Below are positions 1 through 12,600 of a stretch of 32,354 bases of DNA, piece by piece. The translations under genes and the position numbers were made by a program. The stretch is taken from assembly GCA_019648995.1 (NCBI GenBank), contig BLXT01000976.1, forward strand, positions 536,577 through 568,930, written 5' to 3'. This DNA is from Plakobranchus ocellatus. Its lineage: Eukaryota > Mollusca > Gastropoda > Plakobranchidae. Numbering within the stretch: position 1 is the first letter of the stretch; every line of letters starts with the position of its first letter. The notes beneath the pieces were generated by a model. It was given only the letters and a program-made list of their open reading frames with translations. It was not told the DNA's origin and searched no databases.

Positions 1-1291
1 GGGGGGGGGTCAACAAGTCCCAAGAAAGGTGTAAGATTATTATTTGAACAGACCCTTATCTCCATTTGCATCTCCATCGGCATCGTCATCACCACCTCCA
101 TTATTATTTTCATTCCCATAACCTTCATCAACTTCATCATCACACCACCTTCGTCATCATTATCATCACTTCTATCAACGCATTATAATTATCATCACTT
201 CTTTCAACGCATCATCATCATCACGATTGTTAAAATTATCGCCATCATCACTCAGGACACTCACAAGTCACAGCACAACATGCATGTAATCATCCTTTCT
301 AACAATCAAGTATTGTCCGTGATTGAAAAATTTTCATACTTTTTTTTTTTAATTTTAATTTTGCAAATACCGGTAATTATTTTTCTCTTTTTGTATTTCA
401 AAAATAGATGCAATATCTACATTTTTATAGCTCAATTTTCATACATCCACATAAACAGTATAGATCTACATGTAGTTTTATTTGCCCACTAAATGCAATT
501 TCCGTTCGGCTTGGCCTATTAGACCTAGATCTAGATCTAAACGTAAGCCACGTGTACAAGTGATGCTTAAGTTCTAATGAATTCAAAGCAATTAATCTAA
601 AGACTTATATAAAAAGATATTTTACTGCATGTTCAATAAAAAGCATTTTGCCACACAAATGCCTCTTCAAAGGCGATCCATTTCACAATTTCCAGCGCTT
701 GCTTTGCGGGTGAGAGAATGGCCCTATAAATCGATAGCTTGTCGCCGACTACGAGTTTTTTTTTTTTTTTTTTTGAGTTAACTGAAGTTTCGAAAACGGC
801 TTACTGCGTGCAATCCGTGTAGTAATTGCGAAATACGGCGAAGGTTAAGGCTTGAATAATATAATTCGATGACGTTCACTAGTGTTGAAGGTGCCCTTTC
901 GTTGGTTTTTTAACTAAATTTTCCTCTGCATTGTAAGTATCCTAAGAAACTAAAACAATTGAAAAACGAAACCTCTGCACAGTCTTCAGTGAAACGGGAA
1001 TTTCAAAGAACAGTTGTTACACACACGAAGGACCTACGTTTACAATAATAGTACATGTACCATATAGTTTAAACATCTCCAAAATAAATCGCAACCGCAA
1101 AATTTGAGAACAGCAAAACATTTTTTTTTTAAATGGGGAAAAAATAGCACTACAGAAAGTCAATGGATGATAATAACGTATAGTGTTTAACTGTTTCTGA
1201 CACTTATGTTGATAACAACGAAGAAAAGGAAAGAGTAATTATTATAATATTTCAGCAGTGGCGATGAAGATAAAATGTTTATAAAGCTTAC
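1..1291. other. Left edge, downstream of the RRM exon
   Basis: On the minus strand this would be intron following the RRM donor. It starts with ten Gs, then the CAT-rich tract, a (TAGATC) tract at 525-538, and T-runs near 758. I searched the minus strand for the RNP1 half of the RRM (KGFGFV-like) and did not find it. Confidence 0.6.
61..250. repeat. Imperfect CAT/ATC trinucleotide-rich tract
   Basis: Degenerate CATCAT, CATCACC and TCATC units on the plus strand without a stable frame. Low-complexity DNA. Confidence 0.7.
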
Positions 1292-1429
1292 CTTAGCACT
1301 GACAACATGTCCACTGGTGGAAAAAAGTTCATGAAGTGATTTGTCATTCAAATTGTCTCCAAAATTGTTCACATAGACGGTGCAGTTTTTGTCCATTGCC
1401 TCTTCAGACTCTTTCTTGCGAACAGCCAT
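1292..1429 (-). CDS. PABP-like RRM, first exon or N-terminal fragment
   Basis: Seen: a 46-codon minus-strand frame beginning MAVRKKESEEAMDKN, then CTVYVNNFGDNLNDKSLHEL and FSTSGHVVSAK, ending AAG|GTAAGC, a consensus phase-0 donor. Family knowledge: the pattern [RK]K-E-x-E (linker), then V-Y-V-x-N-F-G (RNP2, residues 18-23), a D-x-x-L-x-x-[LM]-F helix and S-x-K-V is characteristic of RRM3 of cytoplasmic poly(A)-binding proteins. The ATG has A at -3 and G at +4. The frame stays open about 30 codons upstream of it with no pyrimidine-rich acceptor, so this is either a true first exon or a diverged internal one. The RNP1 half of the domain is not visible in the remaining 1.29 kb. Odd: it would start between RRM2 and RRM3, which suggests a truncated PABP paralogue or a single-RRM protein. 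The family call is firm; the exact identity is not. Confidence 0.7.
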
Positions 1430-2721
1430 TATGAATATAATATACGTGTGTTGTTCAGCTTTTTCAGAATGTTTTGAGCTCTTTATTATTGTTGTTATTT
1501 TTAATCCCTAAAGCTTGGTTTGATGTTTCAAATACTTTTCTGAATAAACAGGGCAGATCATTTATGCCTCACAACAAAGTAATACATGTAAAATTACTGT
1601 CTCAGTAAATAACTAATGTTCTTTCAGCTGCAAAAAAGAATATGCCCTTCTTTCTCAGTTTTGTGTTTCGTTTGACTGATTTAAAAAGAATCTTTTTTTA
1701 AGCCCTAGATCTAGATCTAGTTCTTGTTTGATGTGAATTCAGCAAATAAGTTTATTAAGAAATTTTTGTGAAAAAAAAAATACTGTGAAACTTGGGAAAC
1801 AAGGAAATATTGGGTTTCACCGAGCTTTCTGAAGCATTCTAAAATAAAAATTATGAAATGTAGCCTGTGCTTGTGCATTTGGTTCAGGGTGATTTACAAG
1901 ATTTTAGAAAGAGAAACAAGCCATTTCTGGTAAGTTATAGATCTATGTAGATCTAAGCATATGGTTTTTTTTTAATTATAGATCTAGATCTAGATCTCTA
2001 GTAATTAGAATCGTGATCGGTCTACCTTAAGGTAAGCGCTAGATCTACACTACCGATATAATTTAGACGCAAATTATGCATATTTTTCTCTGAGCCTATA
2101 TTTAATGAGAAATGGCTTAGACATTTAAAAAAAATAGAAAGGAAATAAACATCAGGCCTACGCACTTTACCATGTTCAGAACATTTTAGGTTTAGATCTA
2201 GAACATGCAAATCAATATGAAGCTGACATCAAACATCTGAGCCTAGATTTGATAAAATCTTGGATCCTACCGTAGATGACTATTAGATTTAAATCTATTT
2301 TTACACCTTGGTTCTGTTTTCTCCCACATAAATCTAGTTGCCTTTATTTAGACCTAGACCCTAGACTAGGTTCTAGAAATCCAATTCAATTTATTGGAGA
2401 AAAAAAATTAATTCAGGGCGCAAATCGTACTACAGTCTTACTCCAGCCCCGTAAAAATCTGCAAGCACAAAGAAATAGATCAAAATAATCAAATGCTGAA
2501 CAAACGTTACAAGAGAATCTAGAATTCTGTAAGTGGGTCGTCTTTCAGCTACACTCACTTCTGACTTTGGATTCATTTTCGTATTCTCGCGATGTAAAAA
2601 TGAAACTGAAAGAACGGCATGTAGTCAAGGAAAGTCATACACTAATGCAATCGATCTATTTTTGTCTTTTCTTAGAAGCCTTCGTATTGCGTGAAAGCGA
2701 ACAGGAAGTTGTTTATTATTA

Positions 2722-2768
<47 letters not shown>

Positions 2769-5700
2769 GTTAATGTTTTTAATTTTTATTTTTGTGCATA
2801 TTGTGCCCAATAACCGATGGGTTTATATGACACAAATTACACGTTTAGTACGCAATCGGCTAAAATCCATCAGTTTTTTTTTTTCATGTTGTATAATTCA
2901 TCTTGCATCTAAAAAAAAAATAAATAAATAAATAAAAGGCCGTTTACAGATCCGTATCAGTAATATAATATTATATTTTACATGTGTGCTAGGAATTGTT
3001 GCAATCACAGCTTACCTTTATATGACTAGGTTGCGCGATCTCAAAAGTGTTATTATATTCTCGTATTTGAGATTAAAAAAATATTTGGCAATTTCGAAAC
3101 ATATTGATTGGGTTTTTTTTTTATAGAACTACAATTACTTAATGATTGACAGTTTTAGATTAGGCAGACGAAAAATCTCGTTTGCCACCCCCTTTTCATG
3201 CGTGTCCTTTGCCTCTCTAAACAGCATCGCCTACTTGTACGAAATACGACAAATTTTCGAAATGAAAGCCTGCCCCAAAACTTGAAGTAGCAACTAGTGA
3301 GGATATTTTCGTAGGCTATCAATTCAAATCTAGCCTAGATAAATATATGTCGCATTTTTTCTTTCAAATATATGAGTTTTAAGAAAGATAAAAACTATTT
3401 TTCCTAAACGTTGTCAAAAGATCTGGCACGGGTACCAGAAACAACCGCTGTTGCGCTTCCTCAGTTACATCATGAACTCACGCAGATGCATTGTGAATTT
3501 TTTCAAACTTGCCCGTTATTCTTCATGATTCCTTATCACAATGCATAGCTATCATTCTAACTTTCACTGCACGGCCTTTTTATGTGCTTTGTTTTATAAC
3601 GCATGTAGTGGGCGACACCATAATTCCTCCATTTAAGCATTTTAAATTTTCAAAACTTCTAGTATTTCCTTATAATAGGATCGCAAGGGCTAGCGATACC
3701 GCCCTGAAATCTGCAAGATTTTTGTAGATGGCCTTATATATGATCACACAGTGTTGGTCACAGTGTTGATACAAACACTGCATATGTTTTGCCCCTGAGA
3801 CTCTTTGATGATTTCAACGTTCATTGGACCTTACAAAAGCATGTATGTATTGCACTAACTAATGACGACAACATTTAATCCGCAAATAGAATCCTCGCAG
3901 AACCAGGGCAATTTTTTTTCACGATTTAAAAAAAAAATGCCAATACCAGGACCGCAAAACTATTCCAAGGAGAAGAAAGCATTTGAAGAACATGCAAGAT
4001 TAACATTGATCTGAAAAAAAATTCAGTGCGCTGCATTCACTGACTTAGTTAGTTAGATCTGCATTATATTTTGACATTTCTCTTAATTTCACATGATGCA
4101 AAACCCTAGTTTCCTCAGTCTTTATCGTTGGTAACAAGTTGTTTTTCTAATAATTGTAATACGAAGCACTGGTTTCTTCTCTCCCATTTGAGTTGCAGGA
4201 AAAAGTAAACCTGGGTTTCTTTCTGGGTGATGTTAGAGATAGGTCAACACAAAAGCTTGGTTTAGCTTTTCTTCAGAATAAAACTCCGTGTAAAATTGTA
4301 AATTGTAATGCTATGTTCATGACGCAAAAACTGAAAGAAAAAAAAATCCAAATTAGCCTTTGTGCTCCCTGCCACTAATAAACATTTCAATACAATTCTT
4401 GTACTTTCCAGCTGCTATTCTGAGTCACATAGCTTCATGAAATTGCTAGAAAACTTATACATTTTAAATGGTAATAGCTTATCTTATCTTCTTTTTAATC
4501 ATGTAAAGCATGAAATAGTGTACTTTATAACTTTACCACTAAAAATTGAGGAGTGAGAGCACTTCTGGCTATAGTGTACTTGCTGACAAAGACAATGACT
4601 GAGTATGGCTGACTTAAATTTTTAACAATGTGAACATGCAATACGAATTTGTGCAGTCCACTGCCTGAACTGAAGAGAGGATTCCAAAAACCAAGTTACT
4701 AGATTGATCAAAGCGCAACATACATGAAATTTCTCTTTACACTATAACTTATAGTATAAGATCTTATCACAATTTCCGTGGAGTAACGAATGGTTTCATG
4801 GTATGCTTGGGTTTCGGATTAAAACTAAATTAAATAAAACGACGATTAAAAAAAAAAAAAAAAAAAAATATTCATTCAAAACATCAGCCAAAAAAATATT
4901 AGAAAAGGGGGAAAAAAAGTTATATGCAAAAAGGGAAGGTTTAATACTAAAGTCCTGAATGCTTATGTACGCATTGTGGACCATTTTGTGTCCATTGTTG
5001 TAGTTGTAAATTCTTTTGTGTATTGTAAGTTTTAAAATTAGTGAATGTTGAAAAAGCTATAAATTAAAAAACAACAGCAACAACAAACACTCACAGTCAC
5101 ACTGTTGATCTTGTGTAATTAATTCATATGAATTTTATGATGTATGTTGTGCTGATTTATTGCAATCCATCGATGAGTATGTTTAGAGCCAAAGGGAATG
5201 TATGAAAAGCACTATCTATTATGTAAGTATAACATTAACAATTTAACGTTTTTTTGTTTTTTTTTTTGCCGTGAGAAACAGCTCCCACCAAGAAAAAAAA
5301 TTCAGCTCAAAAGAGTTTACATTGTAACCATCATTTTATTCAAGACATTACTCTTCCTGTCACAAAGAATGATCAGGATGAAAAAAAGGAATTCCTTACA
5401 AACACATGTAATAAAAGAGAAAATTGTTTTCTTGTAACTCAGATACAATACATCATACATGTTCAAGTATTTGAACATACATTTTGCAATGACTGAATAA
5501 CTCCAATAGTGTTTGAGCTATGGATCAAGCATCTAGTCTCATCTTATTTGATCAAGTTCAAAACTTGAATATAATACAGCCTATTGTCTTGAACATGTCA
5601 CAAAGATAATTTGATAGACAGACATGAATTAGAAAAGAAAACAATGTGCAAGAAAGGATGCATCTAGAAGGAGATGCAAGAGGTAAAAACTGTTCATCTC

Positions 5701-7281
5701 TTGTTCAAGTTTAACAAAATTTCTTGGACATTTGCACCTGACACATTACAACTCTTATTCTTAAAAAAAAAAAAAAAAAAAAAAAAGAACACTACAACTT
5801 GTATATTCCAAATATGTAATCAGAACCATAAAATTAACAACTGTAACCATGACAGGAAATGAAATAAAATGAAATTGTATAAAAATTGATTGTCTCAAAA
5901 GACAGAAAATCAACAAATCAAATCAGTAATTTACTTTTGGATATGTATTTGAAAATTATTCAGTTTTGTTTGAACACATCATATACTTCAGTTGTTGGAA
6001 TTTAAATATGCCAGTACAATATTGTTTAACTACACAGTGTCTACCTACTGTGTTCAAATTTTGATGTTTATGAAAATGCAAAATTTTCAAGGAGAGAAAA
6101 AAGAAAGTTTGCATATTATGTCCAAAGTCATATCTCGAACATTTTAAACACATGATATATACTGGGAGTGGGATTGCATTCTGTAGTTACATGTATATGA
6201 TAAAGCTGATTGAAGAGACATACACATAATAAGGAAACTGTCAACATAAAAGCACTGGAATCAATTTTTGAAAAGCATTTAAAAGAAGGAATAATATTAA
6301 AAGAAACTTTCAAATCTTTTTTTTTTAAAATACAATTATGAGCTATGTGATATCCTATCATCATTTTGACTGATCTCAATACATGCAAACAAAACAAAAA
6401 TAGTTTAAATTAAAAAAAATGAATGTTAAACTGGCCACAGCGTAGCTGTTTATTTATTGGAAAACATCTTATTTAAATCATCCTCATGCTCCTGATGGGG
6501 ACAAAGTTGAATTTAATTTTTATAATCACCACAGTTTTTTTTATGGAACTGATTATTGAGGTAAATTCAACTCAAATAATAGCAGCCCATGCCCATCTAT
6601 TATTTGGATGGAAAGTTATGAAAATTTTGTTTAACTTCATCTTTGCTTTTTAACTATTATAATTCTATTAGTCTATGCAATTTTTAATTAAAAAAAAAAA
6701 ACAAACTACAGTTTGTAAAATGCATTTTAAAAATTGGATAAGACATGTATTTCTAAAAAATACTTCATTTGATCTAAAAAAATCCTTCAATCCGAATAAT
6801 AGACAATCTGGAGTATTTCTTATAAATGTGGATGAAAAACTTCACCTGAATAACTGAAAGGTGGATCCCACCCCTAGAAGGGTTGCACAGGCTTTAGTCT
6901 TATTTGAGTGGAAGGTTAAGGACCCTGTTTACATCAAAATTTGTTTTGCCTTTTAATTTCATGTTTCAGTTCTACTGTTCTAAATAATTTATATTGAAAA
7001 GAAGAAATAATAAATGTTTAAAATGCCGGTACTAACTTACAAGATTGAGCCATGCAGTTTTTTTTTTTTTTAAAGAAGTACTCAACATAAACTGTACGTA
7101 AATACATGTAGATAGATTTGTGTGTGTGATATATATAAGAGAAAGAGAGGATGAAAGAGAAGTATAGTGCATACCTGATATATCAACATTGAAGGTTCCA
7201 GACAAGCTATGTCAATATAAAAGAAACATTTTTGATAGAAGTTTTGTTTGTTGACAAGGTGAATTTTATTTAATTGGCATT
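1430..7281. other. Gene-poor region
   Basis: No convincing exon on either strand. It holds (TAGATC) tracts at 1704-1720 and 1979-2001, the ATT microsatellite near 2712, A/T homopolymers (for example 4848-4868, 5762-5785) and many chance frames under 90 codons dominated by Lys, Asn, Phe and Ile, as expected of AT-rich non-coding DNA. Confidence 0.6.
2712..2769. repeat. (ATT)n microsatellite
   Basis: About 19 near-perfect ATT units on the plus strand. The poly-Tyr and poly-Asn frames over it are artefacts. Confidence 0.95.
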
Positions 7282-7428
7282 GTTTTTGTATATAGCCAGT
7301 GAACAGCAAGGTGACCTCAGGGTTTTAGGCTCTCATTCAAGCCAGGACGCCAGTGGCGGGGCTCAAACCCAAGGGTCGCTGCAGATCTCAGGGAGGGACT
7401 CACAAACCAATGCGCCACCGACACCCCC
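7282..7428 (-). mobile_element. tRNA-derived SINE-like copy 1
   Basis: Read on the minus strand, it begins GGGGGTGTCGGTGGCGCATT with an A-box-like TGGCGCATTGG (complement of about 7408-7418). A B-box-like GGGTTTGAGC follows (complement of 7361-7370), and the tail ends ACTGGCTATATACAAAAA. Spacing between the boxes is about 40 bases, as in tRNA-like heads. The second copy at 14868-15018 shares the head, middle (CTGAGATCTGCAG) and tail, so this is a dispersed family. No clear target-site duplication was seen. Confidence 0.7.
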
Positions 7429-8221
7429 ATGTTTTAATTAAAGAATGTGGTTTTTTTGCTTATAATGGAAAGCAGCTACATATTGCAGCTATTTCTCTCA
7501 AGTTAAAAAAATCAATAAAATGAGCTCTCCTTCCTTTTCATTCAGACTGTTTGGCCCTTAAAAGCACTGGTTAGGTGAAATTAAAATTTAGCTAACCCTT
7601 CCTGTCAGCCTATCCCATTCACTTTCTACACCCTTTTGACTAGTATTAGTCAAATGGAAAGATCTTTTCACAGCAGCTGGTCTATCAGAAGGCTGATGGA
7701 TGCTTGCTTTGTGTAGCTTACACACAGTGACACACACACATGTACACAATCATTCTTCCCACTTCCACCCTCTCATGAGGGGGCCTAGGGCCTAGTTCAT
7801 GTACTATAAGCCTACTGCCTAGGCTTAGCCTTTTTCACTGCACATTTTTTGTTTCAGTTCCCCATGATATTCAAGGCTTAACCCATAAGTCTACAACATT
7901 GCATCAGTTTCAGTTTCTGTATACACACCAGTTGTTTGGGTTAGTTTTTTCCATGCCTTCTGAGCCCCGTCAGCAGAGTCACTCCCTTGTACACAAGCTC
8001 AGGTATAGGCCTTTTTGTCTACAGTTTACACATCAGTGGTCCTTACAGTGGGTGACAAACAAAGGATAGGTGGGTCTTTTGCTTTCACCATAGATCTAGG
8101 GCTAGATCTTGGCTGGCAGCAACTTTGTGAGGGGGATCAAATCAACTGGAACCTGTTTTTCTACTGTTTGGTTACTGACAAATCTACATAAGAGGAATGG
8201 GCGTCGATAAAGCAGGACATG

Positions 8222-8227
8222 TTTATT
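8222..8227 (-). terminator. Possible distant poly(A) signal for TMEM33
   Basis: This is the first AATAAA I find on the minus strand beyond the TMEM33 stop codon, about 1.25 kb downstream. Such hexamers are common by chance in AT-rich DNA, and variant signals closer to the stop cannot be excluded. Confidence 0.2.
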
Positions 8228-8907
8228 AACAATTAAGAGGAAAAAAATATTAACTTAGAAGAGCATGTCAATAGAGGGGAAAAGTCGAAAGAAATGATGT
8301 CTTTGTAAGTAATGCGCACTGTAATTTCTCTTTAAAAACTTCATTGTAAAAACTTTCTATCCCTGTAACAGAAGAACCGGGGTGTTATTTAGGTGGATAA
8401 AAATCTTCCATTTGAAAAATACTCAGGTTAAAATGTACAATTTTCCCATCCCCATCTAATATCAGATTTCTTTATGTAGACTAATAAAAAATATTAAAAC
8501 CTGCATAACAGTGGCTTTGCACATCAGTTAGGTCATAAACAAATGGACCAAGGAGATAATTTTTAACACAATAATATAAAATAAATTTACCTTCCACTAA
8601 GAGAGTGAACTCACTTATGGTGATATTTTTCATTCCTGCTGTTTGTATGCTCTACTTATGAAATATAGATTGTGTATAAGGAATTTCAATTTTTCTGCAA
8701 GACAGATCTTAGACAGAGCCAAATTGCTATCTTTCAACATCCAAAATATAAATATATTTATGGAACATTTTTCCTATTTCAAGTTCACTCAAATGCGCAA
8801 TAAATTCAGATGATTCTACACACAACACCAAGTTTCAATCTAAATCCTACTAGCATAATAATAAGTAGCATGATCAGGACTATAAATGTATTATGTGTGC
8901 CCTTTAC

Positions 8908-8960
8908 AGACGAGAGAGAGAGAGAGAGAGAGAGCTCAAATAATTCTCTCTCTCTTGTCT
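8908..8960. repeat. (GA)n / (TC)n inverted microsatellite pair
   Basis: A (GA) run of about 23 bases, an 11-13 base spacer, then a (TC) run. The flanks AGAC and GTCT extend the complementarity to 14 bp with one mismatch, so the strand can fold into a hairpin. Confidence 0.8.
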
Positions 8961-9477
8961 ACGAAATTTCTTTTACAGTTTAAAAAAGTGAAACAATAAG
9001 AGAGAATATAATAGTTATGTACTTTCATGAAAATATCAAAACTATTTGAACATTTGGAGATCACTGAACATCTAACAGTCAAGTAAAACAGCAATAAATA
9101 AAAAAAAAAACAGTCTTGCTTGAATAATGACAATCATGACATGGTCTTTATATTGAAAATCACACATAAAGGAAAAGTTGACTTCACACAGTAAAAAAAT
9201 ATGTAAACATGAAATGCACAAATAAATCTGATTTGAACAAAAACACAAAAAAATAAAGTCACTGAAGAAAGGTTTAGATTTTTTTTTTTAAGTTGCTTTT
9301 ACATTTTTTTTTTTGGATGGGCTCACTTTTCCCCCTTTACCCTACATTAGAAATCTCTACCTAACTACTCTTCCACTCAGCTTACAGACTGCATATTCTG
9401 ATTATTAATGAGCTTTCTGTCCAACCATACATTCCAAATATGAGAAATTAAAAAAATGTAAACTATTTAAAAATGGT

Positions 9478-9613
9478 CTACTGTGCCGTAGCGACAGGGG
9501 CCAATCTACATATTATGCTGATGCACTTGAAAGACAGATTACGGACGATTTGTGGGCATTGAGGCTTAGAACACAGATATTCTGTTGCTTGGCGAAATTC
9601 ACTGAAGATTATT
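9478..9613 (-). CDS. TMEM33: TMEM33 terminal coding exon 7
   Basis: The acceptor TCTATCAACAG joins to complete an Arg codon. The exon then encodes [20 protein letters not shown], a short stretch, and a C-terminus ending [13 protein letters not shown] and TAG. Human TMEM33 reads TLFNELRIVVEHIIMKPACP and ends ISRLAPTVP, so order, spacing and the KP-x-CP and RLAP signatures agree. The C-terminus is more diverged than exons 3-6. The 3' UTR follows at lower coordinates with no obvious nearby AATAAA. Confidence 0.94.
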
Positions 9614-12600
9614 CTGTTGATAGAGACGAAAAGAGCCTATCATGATAATGCAGATTTTGCTTAAAAAAAGTATACCCTATTCTTTTTGTAAAATACATGA
9701 GGCTAGAAATTTAAAAGTATAACAATTTGCCAAATTTAGCTCTAAACATATCTTTAATGTGAAGTCTCTAAGTGGCCGGTGTGAATTGATGATCTTAACT
9801 TATGACATCTTGCAAAAAACAGTGTTTTTTATGATTGAAAGAAAATAAAAAATTTACTTCTTACTAAAGCATTATTGAAGGCTACGTACATTTCAATTAC
9901 AGGAGAACGAGTCTGGTTTTAGTCTAAATTGACTCAAGTAAACTAGTCAACTTACAACTTGCTATATTTACAACAGAGGGTTCAATCCTTACATATCAGG
10001 TGAAGCAAATAATAATGTAAAAGAAAAATGCATTTAAAAGTTGATTTTTTCCCTTTTTGAAAAGCTTTAAACACATCTTGACACAAATTCAACAAAGTTA
10101 AACATTTTTCACTACTTCTAGCGTTACTTTTTAAATAGAAAGAAGCTATACAATTTTTCCTTATTGTGTGAGATGCATTTTTAGGGCCATTGTTTACTTT
10201 TAATGTTTAAAATAAATAGTACTACTGTTTGGACCCAGCCAGATTTTGGGCCAGAGATGCCACATGAGCCTGACAAAATTCCTGAACTTTGAGGACTCAT
10301 GATGGATCATAATTGGCCGGTTACCCAAACAGCACATGAACAACAAAAACAAAACAAAAGTGTCAACAGAGACAATAGTGTTCCAGAAAAAAATTGCTGT
10401 CTTTTCTGATTTCCTGAATTTGGAAAATTTCTGAAAATGTGGTATCTCTGTTGGGCTTATCAACAAACACATAAGAGCCACTTTTTTCCCTTTGCCAAAT
10501 AACTTGGACATGATGAAAGCCACATTTACCATCTTAGGTCTAAAAAAGAAAGGTAAAGACATATTGAGTAGAAAAAATGAAACTTTTCCAGTCGATGTAG
10601 ATCTACATACATAAATATTTAATTCGCAGCATTTGTCTACATTGGGTGAGATACTGTGTGTAATGCCAGTGCATGAAAAAGATGAAGAGAGTAATGGGTT
10701 TTTTCATAGTGGTTCAGGCACAATAATTGATGCAGTAAAAAGGGTTAAGGAAGCGCAAAGCAAGGCTTAGTGGTATTAGAAAAAACAAAAAAAAAAAAAN
10801 NNNNNNNNNNNNNNNNNNNNNNNNNNNNNAAAAAAAAAAAAAAAAAAAAAAACGGAGCAGAAAGACAGGCCAAGAGGAATCTGGAGAAAGCATGAAAGAA
10901 GAGATGTGTTTTTCAAGGAATGGCTAATGTCTTAACTCAAATTGATATTTTTTTAAACAGATATTCTGATTTTGAAACTTTTGAAGTTACAGTTGCTTAT
11001 TGTAAAAAACATTGCAATGGTTGACTGATGTTTAGACAAGAAGTTATTGCTTTTAATCTTTCAATGAGACAGAGTAATCAGTAGTCCGATGTAAGTGTCT
11101 GTCTTGAAAGAAACACACTCGATACAATGCTACAGTTCAAGCTAGATTACATGTAATTAAATAATCTATCTTCTTGAAGTAGCCACACTCAAAACAATAC
11201 TACACTTGACACTAAACTTCATGGATCTAGCCAGAACTTTAGTAGCATAGTACACTTATGTGATTACGATGCTAAAACTGAGTTTGAACATGTATCTGTA
11301 GCCTCTCTGACTAAAATGATCCTGTCCAATGATATCTATATATGATTTGATCCATATCCTCTTACAATGTGTATGTATTTTGTTATGATTTTGGGAAAAC
11401 CTTTCATTCTCTGAGACCTCAGGTTCATTAACCCAAATATCTCATGTTATCCTAGGTTCACTCTTTATTATACCTCAAACCTTGGAGTTTTTCAATTAGG
11501 TAGGCTTTCTCACCTGCACTCTCTTTTATTTAAAGCAATTAGCCTTTAGTCAATTCAATCCTGATCCGACCGTAGAGACGTGAGATTATTTTTGTGGATC
11601 TTTTCATACCCTAAAAATTTATCCATTAAAAAATCCACAAATCAAATTTTGTAATAATGTCAGTAAAAAGAAAAGCAATCAAGGGGAGAGTATTTGGTTC
11701 CAAAATTTAATTATGGAACATACCTTGTTTTTCTGCAACTCATATTAAACTTCCTCCCCTTTATAGTTTACCTGTTATAAGGGTTCCTCCGTGAGGCATA
11801 TCGGAGGGACAAAAAGCGGTAGTACAAAAATGGTAGGAAGAAGCTGCTCTTGCCCCTGGAATAGAAATGTATAAGGAGTTGTACAAAAAAAAGGCTGAGT
11901 GAGCAAAATGTCAGAACATCATAACTTGAGAAGAAAATAAGAAAGACAGCTTTTCATTAGCACTAAAATTTGTACATAATCTAAAAAAATTGTACTATGC
12001 AATGAAGAGCAAGGTAAATGGGTAACAAATAAAAGCATGCTAAATTCTCAACCTAATAAATAACATTTCTTTTCTGATTTTTCAAAAATTTACCATACAT
12101 TTAAAAATTTTAAAAAACTTTAAGGACGACTTTACTTTTCTCTTTTCTTCTCACAAGGTAAATGTTTACAAATGCAGAAATCTAAAAGATGAATATCTCA
12201 CGTGAACACAAGAATGACTGTGGCAGGCATCAAAAAGATCTCTGTGCTTGCAATGAAGCGAAGAATGTTTACTTGTTGCGCCTCCAGTTTAGTGATCATG
12301 TTACGCACAAACATGAGAGATGTGGGGCCCATAAGCTGTGACAAGATTAAAAATGGATATCAATTTTTTAAATATTTCTTAGATTTGATTATATATATAG
12401 CTTTCAAAGATAAAAAATGACAGTGAAATTTAAAAATGTTGAACCACGCTTTTCAAAATCATGTCTTATGATCTCTCTCAATGAGTTGCAAGTCAAATTT
12501 GCATCTATCTGAATTTCACTCATAAAGAAAATAAAAAATAAAATAAAAATATATTGACCTATACATATATACACACACAGTCAGGGCTACTTAATTTGAA

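Larger units (their letters stand above)
7429..9477. other. Region downstream of TMEM33
   Basis: Presumably includes the TMEM33 3' UTR at its upper end. Otherwise there are no exons; it contains a degenerate TAGATC tract (8092-8108) and the GA/TC hairpin at 8908-8960. Confidence 0.5.

Noticed and set aside
661-730. Possible second RRM exon on the minus strand (AKQALEIV-like peptide)
   Set aside because: It lacks an RNP1 motif and a pyrimidine-rich acceptor, and does not continue the RRM3 alignment.
2567-2810. Poly-Tyr (plus) and poly-Asn (minus) frames
   Set aside because: Translations of the (ATT)n microsatellite.
7370-7407. Functional tRNA gene at the A/B boxes
   Set aside because: No acceptor stem or anticodon arm can be folded. 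The sequence recurs with a SINE body and tail at 14868-15018.
10200-10562. Longest ATG-started open frame (120 codons, minus strand)
   Set aside because: It lies inside TMEM33 intron 6. It is Phe/Lys/Ile-rich with no domain or family resemblance and no splice or start context beyond chance.
12202-12420. Plus-strand frame of 72 codons
   Set aside because: Shadow of TMEM33 exon 5, whose minus-strand translation matches the family.
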